Source: Amoebophrya sp. AT5.2
Taxonomy: Eukaryota > Sar > Dinophyceae > Syndiniales > Amoebophryaceae
Length of the DNA: 10,496 nt
Assembly (NCBI GenBank): GCA_005223375.1
Contig: RXOD01006385.1
Coordinates: 1 to 10,496, forward strand
Reading direction: 5' to 3'
The position numbers and the translations under genes were made by a program. Below are positions 5,700-10,496 of this stretch, piece by piece; the stretch's first letter is position 1, and each line of letters begins with the position of its first letter. The notes below the pieces were generated by a model, which did no database searches, had not been told where the DNA came from, and was given only the letters and a program-made list of their open reading frames with translations.

Positions 5700-8219
5700 C
5701 TAGCAGCTGGTCCTTTCATACTCGACCATGGCACTCTCCCACTCCCTCCACGGCAGCGGGACGGTCCCTAACAAACCTTGCAACTCTGCCCACGAAATCT
5801 TCTTCACTTCCATCGGCAAATGCGAGTGCACCCCTTCCCGCAGCTTCATTGTGAGAAAAGCCGAGCTGTAGAAAATAAAGGGCTGCAAGGAATAGGAAGC
5901 GGCAAGGTCGTCGTCGGTAGTATTTTTATGCCGCTGGTCGTGGTGGTGGTGCTGGTGACGCTGCGATAGTTGTGATAGTGCTCCTCCTTCTTGCTTCTGC
6001 TTCACCACTCCGATCGTGACAAAATGGAAAAACTCGGTCGCTTTTCCGCCTTTCGTGAAATCCTCCGCGTACGTGGCCAGCTCAATTGTAAAAGCCGCAA
6101 AATCCGCCGGGCCGTGCCAGGCTTTACTCAACTCCATTCCGCTGTCGAAGGGTGAAATGTTCCCATTTTCCGGCTCCTCCCAATAGCCCAAAAGCTCCTG
6201 CCGCAATTCGTTGAGAGAAGTGCGTTTGATTGCGATGTTTGTTGGCACTTGTGCGGATAAAAGAGAATTTTGTTGCGAAAGCGAAAGTGGTCGTGATGAT
6301 GAAGATGAGGAAGCTGCTTCTGCCGCTGCGGCGCGAGCCCCTCCGCTCAAAACCCAGGCCGCCACTGCCGCCCCCGTGTTGCAGGTCGGGGAGAACTCTT
6401 TTGTCATGTCGTACAGGAGGGACAAGTACTTGTCTGTCGCCCGCTGCACGAGTTCGGCGCGCTTTACCGCATTGGTAGCGCGAATCCGCTTCAGGGTCGG
6501 GCTATCCTCTTGGCCTTGCTCGCTAAAAAATCCGTCAGTATTTCTCCCGTTACCTCCGTTAGCTTCTTGCGTCGTGACTCGTTCGGAAAACTCTTCGGAC
6601 TTTAGAAAGTGGTCCCACCAAGTTGGGCCGGTTGCGTCCAAGTCCCCCACATTCGACGCCATGTAGTAGAGAACATAGTCCGGCTTCGGCTCCAATGGAG
6701 ACATCACAATCGAATTCGAGAAGGTTGGCCCGCGGCGTCCGCCTTCGCATTCATGACCTTGTTCACAACCAGCCGCCGGCGACCGACCGGATGAGGTGGA
6801 TGAAGACTTCTGCTTTTCTTTTTGCGCTATTTCCATGATCGCCGCTGCGTCGAACTCGGTCCTCGGGAGCGTTACAGAGGAAAACAGCATGTCCGTGTAC
6901 ACATTGTTGTCCAGTAGTTTGGCTTCCAAAAAAGCACTAACAGTGCTGTTCATCATCTTCCTCTCCCACCTCTCCATATTTTCAGTCCCTGGTACACCAG
7001 CCTGCGCCACCGCCGCGACGACCTTATCTGCGGGCCGATCAGGCAATATAGGTTCTTTTGAGTGGGGGTTTGCTGACGATGTATTAGTTGTCGTTCTCCC
7101 GCCCTCCTTCCTCGCTTGCCACTCTGCGTGCGACTCGGCCAGCTTCCGCGCAAACGCGGAACTTTCCCTCCACAAGAGCAAAATCTGCCGCCACTCTTCT
7201 CCACTGAGTCCTCCCTGTAGCGTCGGGTGCCAAAAAATCCAGGGTAAGGATTGCAAAAAGTTCCGCGCCCCGTTGTCCTTCGCATCATTCGTCCCGTCCG
7301 CGGCCGCCAAGCTTTCGAAAAACCCGGTTACATCGGTCAGCGGCACTGTTTGGGCCCAGAAGGCGACGAGAAAATCCCCGGGATGTTGTTGGACGAGGGA
7401 TAACGCGTCGAGGGCTGTTTCAGACGACATGGAACGCAGGTCGTAGAAACGGTTTGCTTGTTTCTTCGTCGACGACGCGGCCTGCTCTTGCAATAGAATG
7501 TCGCGGTGGTCGCAGTTGTCGAGACTGCCACTCTGGGACGACGTCGGACAGGCACCGTGTCTCTGCATCCAGTCGATGTTCCCGAAGCTGACAATACTAC
7601 TGTGCTGGTTTCCCGTTTTGGACTCAGCGCTTAAAGCGAGAATCGGACTCACATTCAGTCGTCCACTCAGTGGTCCCGAATCACTGCTTCTACCGGCTGC
7701 CGAATCGCCCCCGTACCCATCAAGCACGGCACTCACCCACCAAGACAGAAGCGACGCCACCAACATCATACTCAAAACCGCGCCACACGGGCGGCTGAAG
7801 ATCTTCATGCCGCACGAGCCACCGCCGGAGGTAGTTGCGACAACGTTGAGACTCGCGTAGCGATGCAGCAATGCGGTCGTAGAAGTCGGCGTGGTCGTGC
7901 GGGAACTGGTTGTGGACCAGAAGAAATTGCCACGTCGATCCCCGTCATCTTCCAATAACAGTCGGTCGAACCGCTGCCGCACAACTTCTTCGTCGTCCAC
8001 CTCGTCTGAGTCTATCACTACCGGGCGAACTACAACATCATCGTCGCCGTCGGCTGCAGCGCTACGAGTGAGGAGGACCTCATCAGAGGTCCTGCGGGGC
8101 GTAGGAGTGCTGCTGTGTAACGACCGCACTGCTGCAACCACACCGAGGGGTTGGCGCTGTACAAGTATATGCAGCTGCTGGGATGTGGTTGTCAAGGCAA
8201 AGACGTTCAGGCCGCGCAT
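5700..8219 (-). CDS. Large hypothetical single-pass membrane protein with presequence-like N-terminus
   Basis: This complete, intronless 839-codon frame runs from an ATG with A at -3 to TAG, with a TAA two codons later. The family is not recognised. Residues 1-43 lack acids and are rich in Arg, Ser, Thr and hydrophobics (VRSLHSSTPTPRR), like a mitochondrial presequence. Residues 57-92 are strongly acidic. A single hydrophobic segment at about 144-166 (GAVLSMMLVASLLSWWVSAVL) is the one likely membrane span. Residues about 255-370 and 505-740 look folded and are Trp-rich (FLVAFWAQTV, SLPWIFWHP, PTWWDHFLK, LLGYWEEP). They are joined by Ser/Thr/Gly-rich linkers (470-500, 628-650) and a His-rich patch at 755-760. 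Met138 opens a segment that resembles a secretory signal (MKIFSRPCGAV...), so a shorter secreted or anchored form is possible. Length, codon use and the clean frame support a real gene; function is unknown. Confidence 0.8.
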   Translation of the reverse strand: MRGLNVFALTTTSQQLHILVQRQPLGVVAAVRSLHSSTPTPRRTSDEVLLTRSAAADGDDDVVVRPVVIDSDEVDDEEVVRQRFDRLLLEDDGDRRGNFFWSTTSSRTTTPTSTTALLHRYASLNVVATTSGGGSCGMKIFSRPCGAVLSMMLVASLLSWWVSAVLDGYGGDSAAGRSSDSGPLSGRLNVSPILALSAESKTGNQHSSIVSFGNIDWMQRHGACPTSSQSGSLDNCDHRDILLQEQAASSTKKQANRFYDLRSMSSETALDALSLVQQHPGDFLVAFWAQTVPLTDVTGFFESLAAADGTNDAKDNGARNFLQSLPWIFWHPTLQGGLSGEEWRQILLLWRESSAFARKLAESHAEWQARKEGGRTTTNTSSANPHSKEPILPDRPADKVVAAVAQAGVPGTENMERWERKMMNSTVSAFLEAKLLDNNVYTDMLFSSVTLPRTEFDAAAIMEIAQKEKQKSSSTSSGRSPAAGCEQGHECEGGRRGPTFSNSIVMSPLEPKPDYVLYYMASNVGDLDATGPTWWDHFLKSEEFSERVTTQEANGGNGRNTDGFFSEQGQEDSPTLKRIRATNAVKRAELVQRATDKYLSLLYDMTKEFSPTCNTGAAVAAWVLSGGARAAAAEAASSSSSSRPLSLSQQNSLLSAQVPTNIAIKRTSLNELRQELLGYWEEPENGNISPFDSGMELSKAWHGPADFAAFTIELATYAEDFTKGGKATEFFHFVTIGVVKQKQEGGALSQLSQRHQHHHHDQRHKNTTDDDLAASYSLQPFIFYSSAFLTMKLREGVHSHLPMEVKKISWAELQGLLGTVPLPWREWESAMVEYERTSC

Positions 8220-8315
8220 TTTCTATCTCCCCAAAAATAACCGTCTAACTACGTATCTGAAGCAAAAATATACAACCTTGCGCAAACACTATATCATTAT
8301 CAGTTTCATTCTATA

Positions 8316-8400
8316 CGATTTTGATGTAATTTACTGGCAGACTTCTGCAAGATTTTTTGATCGAATCATGCAGAAAGGCCCATCGGCGAGAATCAGATGA
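8316..8400. repeat. Dispersed repeat, copy 2
   Basis: This is the second copy of the repeat at 4394-4503: cgattttgatgta at 8316, then one actgg...gatcg unit (8333-8363), then the core 8352-8399 at 43/48 identity. It lies about 100-180 bases upstream of the start codon of the 839-codon gene, in the same orientation relative to that gene as copy 1 is to SSNA1. Confidence 0.8.
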
Positions 8401-8573
8401 GCGTGTTGCCATTTACTTGCTTGTAGGAAAGCGAATGTATGTAGAGGGGAACAGCGTGCATGCTTGCGGTACAAATGTAGAAGTGTCGCGGTGCGTTCTT
8501 GTTGTGCCCGAACGGCCGGCCTCTGTTCAGTTCGTCACATGGTCATCGTTCGGTCATCATTCATCTTGACCGG

Positions 8574-8595
8574 GATCGTGACCGTGGTCACGATC
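8574..8595. repeat. Inverted repeat, 10-bp arms with 2-nt centre
   Basis: gatcgtgacc and ggtcacgatc are perfect reverse complements around a central gt. The arms could form a hairpin or bind a dimeric protein. The site is about 355 bases upstream of the start codon of the 839-codon gene. No run of T follows that would suggest a simple terminator. Confidence 0.75.
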
Positions 8596-9389
8596 GTCAT
8601 GGTCTTCATCAACAGCATCAGTATGGGTCGCGCGGATGAGGATAACCGACATGCGACTCACTTGGATTGTAGTGCCATTAGATTAGGATCGTGGGAGCAA
8701 CATCTTCCCACCCACTGCCACTACGAAGAAAAAAAAAGCAAGAAAAAAAATCTACTTCGCCGTGGCGAATTATATAGATTTTTTGTATTTATTGCTTAGT
8801 AGGAGCTGCACCATTAGCGGTCTTACTTCGTGTAGAAGTAGCGTGATTACGATTACTGGAGCTTTGTGATAATAGTACGGGGAAGGCGCCCCGGAGCCTC
8901 GAAATGAAGTAGAATAAGCTAATTAATGGAGAAGAAACGCGCTTTAAAATTGACTAAAAATGACATAGCCTTTTTTGTCTTCTTTCGTAACACATTGCTT
9001 TTCACAACTACAGCTTCAGCTTCTTGAATAATAAAATACTACTGAAGCACCAAGCTCCGAAAGAGATCGGGAGGCGCTTTTCGATGAGCCAGGAGCCCTC
9101 CGAGAAGTATACTGGTCGATCCAATTATAAATCATCAAATTAGAAGGGCGGTTTCACAGATTTCCTCTCTAATCACAACTACAAACTACATAGTAAATAG
9201 CGTGAATTTAGATAGCGAAAAGCGTGCTGAAGGTTGTTCAGTGACTTTTATCTTTTGGCTTAGGAAATAGAGCGCATCCGAATCCTTTTGACGATGGTAG
9301 TTTTTAACTCGTAGGCTTAGTTTCGTGCTTTAGGCCTGGTCTTCGAAGCGTCGGAGCAGTAGCCCCGTCGGCGAAAAGTATCCGCTTTT

Positions 9390-9417
9390 CATTCATTCAT
9401 TCATTCACTCACTCATT
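9390..9417. repeat. Tetranucleotide microsatellite (catt/cact)7
   Basis: Seven units: four catt, two cact, one catt. A short echo (cattcactcat) occurs at 9664-9674, next to the stop codon of the gene to the right. A small hairpin (gaaaag/cttttc, 9373-9390) directly precedes the array. Confidence 0.85.
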
Positions 9418-9567
9418 AGCACTCTGCCCGCGGCGCGAAAAAATTGCTTATGCTCATTTTCTCAGTCATTTCCTGGGCGTGTGCACAGAGCGTATTTCTC
9501 CACGTCAGTCTCCTAGTCGGTCGCATTCATAGCGGCCATCCGGCGCCCGGTAGAAGTGGTGTCCTTG

Positions 9568-9614
9568 TACCACCAACCAATCCCTTCTACCACCAACCAA
9601 TCCCTACCAACCAA
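9568..9614. repeat. 20-bp tandem repeat in CCAAC-rich sequence
   Basis: The unit taccaccaaccaatcccttc occurs at 9568-9587. It is followed by a shortened copy at 9588-9604 and a partial one at 9605-9614. Further ccaac motifs continue to about 9653. Relative to the minus-strand gene ending at 9677 this lies just after the stop, probably in its 3' UTR. Confidence 0.8.
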
Positions 9615-9676
9615 GTTAGTTGGTCGGGACTACCCAACCAGCCCAACCAACCATTTCTCGTCTCATTCACTCATGC

Positions 9677-10496
9677 TTAACGTGGCGCGGCAGATAAGAT
9701 CCTCACTGTGTCTAACATTAACACGTGGCCCGTCCCTTCTGCCCGTCCGCGATATGCCGCTGCTCGAGCCCGACCTCGCTCTCGAAGAGGCCAAGACCAA
9801 GTCTCAGCGACTGTCTCAGCATAGTGGACTGGTCGAGCCTCACGAATGCCACTTTTCTCGGCTGCCGCGACCCAGCACGCGTCGAGAGCGTTTCGGACCC
9901 ACTGCGGCGCCCCTTCGACCGACACGCTCACTATGTGGAACGTTCCGAAACGCTCAATGTTTCTTGGATTTCTCACTGAAGTTGTAGAAGAACGCATTGA
10001 GGACGAAAAATTACCGTCCTTCTTGGTCAGGACGCGCCACTGCCAACGGAAGGCGCCCGGCATAAGTGGCAAGTTGTCTTGGCCCCCAGGTGGAATCACG
10101 ATGTCCCCCAAGTGGGATCCTTGCCGCCACGCGACCGCCCGTTGTTTCCAGTCCACCTCTGGCATCAGCCCACCACCGTCTGTGTGCCTATGATACAAAA
10201 CAGTCTCGCCCTGGTCGTTCTTCTCAAAGCCATGGCGCCGGCCCCGGTCGGCCAACTGAAGACCGAGAACGTCCGCAACTATATGCAGCGCGAAGGTAAG
10301 CGCGACCACCGCCCGGGATCTCGATTCCGGGGTCCGAGGATCTGCATTTTCGATTTCGTGGACTTCTTCCACACGTAACGCCAAGACGTGACGTAGACGT
10401 TCAACCAGGCTCCTCAAATGATCGCCGCCATGGGGCTCAGTGGTTGCGGCACAGGCGTCGCGCACTCGTTGCGCAACATCGTGGAACACGGCAGTC
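9677..10496 (-). CDS. Hypothetical protein, C-terminal 272 residues (5' end beyond window)
   Basis: The frame is open from the right edge of the window to a TAA at 9677-9679. The first in-frame ATG is only at 10165, after about 110 sense codons, so the start almost certainly lies outside. No family is recognised. The visible N-terminal third is helical and charged (VRDACAATTEP, LRSLVERLRHVLALRVEEVHEIE). Next comes a moderately hydrophobic segment (AVVALTFALHIVADVLGLQLA) that is too short and mixed to call a membrane span. A balanced region follows, with several Trp (RWQWRVLTKKDG, RFGTFHIVSVSVEG, PQWVRNALDACWVAAAEK). The last 40 residues are Arg/Ala-rich and end RILSAAPR. GC-rich codon use and the shared strand support a real gene. 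Function is unknown. Confidence 0.6.
   Translation of the reverse strand, partial: TAVFHDVAQRVRDACAATTEPHGGDHLRSLVERLRHVLALRVEEVHEIENADPRTPESRSRAVVALTFALHIVADVLGLQLADRGRRHGFEKNDQGETVLYHRHTDGGGLMPEVDWKQRAVAWRQGSHLGDIVIPPGGQDNLPLMPGAFRWQWRVLTKKDGNFSSSMRSSTTSVRNPRNIERFGTFHIVSVSVEGAPQWVRNALDACWVAAAEKSGIREARPVHYAETVAETWSWPLRERGRARAAAYRGRAEGTGHVLMLDTVRILSAAPR

Larger units (their letters stand above)
8401..9676. other. Long AT-richer intergenic gap
   Basis: No gene is supported here. Plus-strand frames at 8539-8799 (86 codons from the first ATG, one hydrophobic stretch) and 9450-9680 (low complexity, running into CCAAC repeats) are the longest, and neither is convincing. The stretch holds an inverted repeat (8574-8595), A-rich runs (8729-8750), a tetranucleotide repeat (9390-9417) and a 20-bp tandem repeat (9568-9614). 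It should include the 3' UTR of the gene to its right and the promoter region of the 839-codon gene to its left. No tRNA or rRNA was recognised. Confidence 0.5.

Noticed and set aside
6953..7288. Other-frame open stretches inside the 839-codon gene (for example 6953-7288 minus, 6796-7446 plus, 7891-8400 plus)
   Set aside because: All are overlapped by a far longer, better-composed frame, and many lack an ATG at their 5' end.
7313..7421. Possible thioredoxin-like strand (FLVAFWA) in the 839-codon protein
   Set aside because: The motif resembles the thioredoxin core strand, but no CxxC follows and the surrounding sequence does not fit the fold's usual pattern.
8539..8799. Plus-strand 86-codon frame with a hydrophobic stretch
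   Set aside because: The hydrophobic stretch comes from gtc/atc-rich simple sequence around the inverted repeat, and the C-terminus is encoded by A-rich runs. There is no supporting domain.

Overview
The window looks like nuclear DNA of a flagellated protist. One gene, at 3634-4020 on the minus strand, is clearly an SSNA1/NA14/DIP13 homologue, a small coiled-coil protein of basal bodies and axonemes that occurs only in eukaryotes. The other long reading frames encode low-complexity proteins rich in Ser, Ala, Thr and Pro. Coding DNA is GC-rich, the gaps between genes are more AT-rich, and no intron is needed inside any of the main frames. All five supported genes lie on the minus strand. One-strand, intron-poor gene order is common in dinoflagellates and related alveolates such as Syndiniales, so that is my best guess at lineage. 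It is an inference and not proven here.

Layout in the direction of transcription (right to left): (a) 10496-9677, the 3' part of an unrecognised gene whose start lies beyond the right edge; (b) 9676-8220, an AT-richer non-coding gap with short tandem repeats, a strong inverted repeat and one copy of a dispersed repeat; (c) 8219-5700, a complete 839-codon frame with a presequence-like N-terminus and one membrane segment; (d) 5699-5328, a gap in which the frame of the next gene stays open upstream apart from one TAG; (e) 5327-4914, a short hypothetical gene of 137 aa; (f) 4913-4021, a gap with a second copy of the dispersed repeat; (g) 4020-3634, SSNA1/DIP13; (h) 3633-2457, a gap with only weak open frames; (i) 2456-1, a frame of at least 818 codons with a signal peptide, a compact central region and a Pro/Ala/Thr-rich C-terminal region with degenerate 24-25 residue repeats. 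This last frame runs off the left edge without a stop.

No pathway or operon links these genes. They appear to be independent neighbours: one cytoskeletal gene, one predicted secreted or surface protein, one predicted single-pass membrane protein, and two proteins of unknown function. No RNA gene, CRISPR array, transposase or other protein-coding mobile element was seen. The most notable non-coding signal is the repeat shared by 4394-4503 and 8316-8400, which lies in the same orientation upstream of SSNA1 and of the 839-codon gene.
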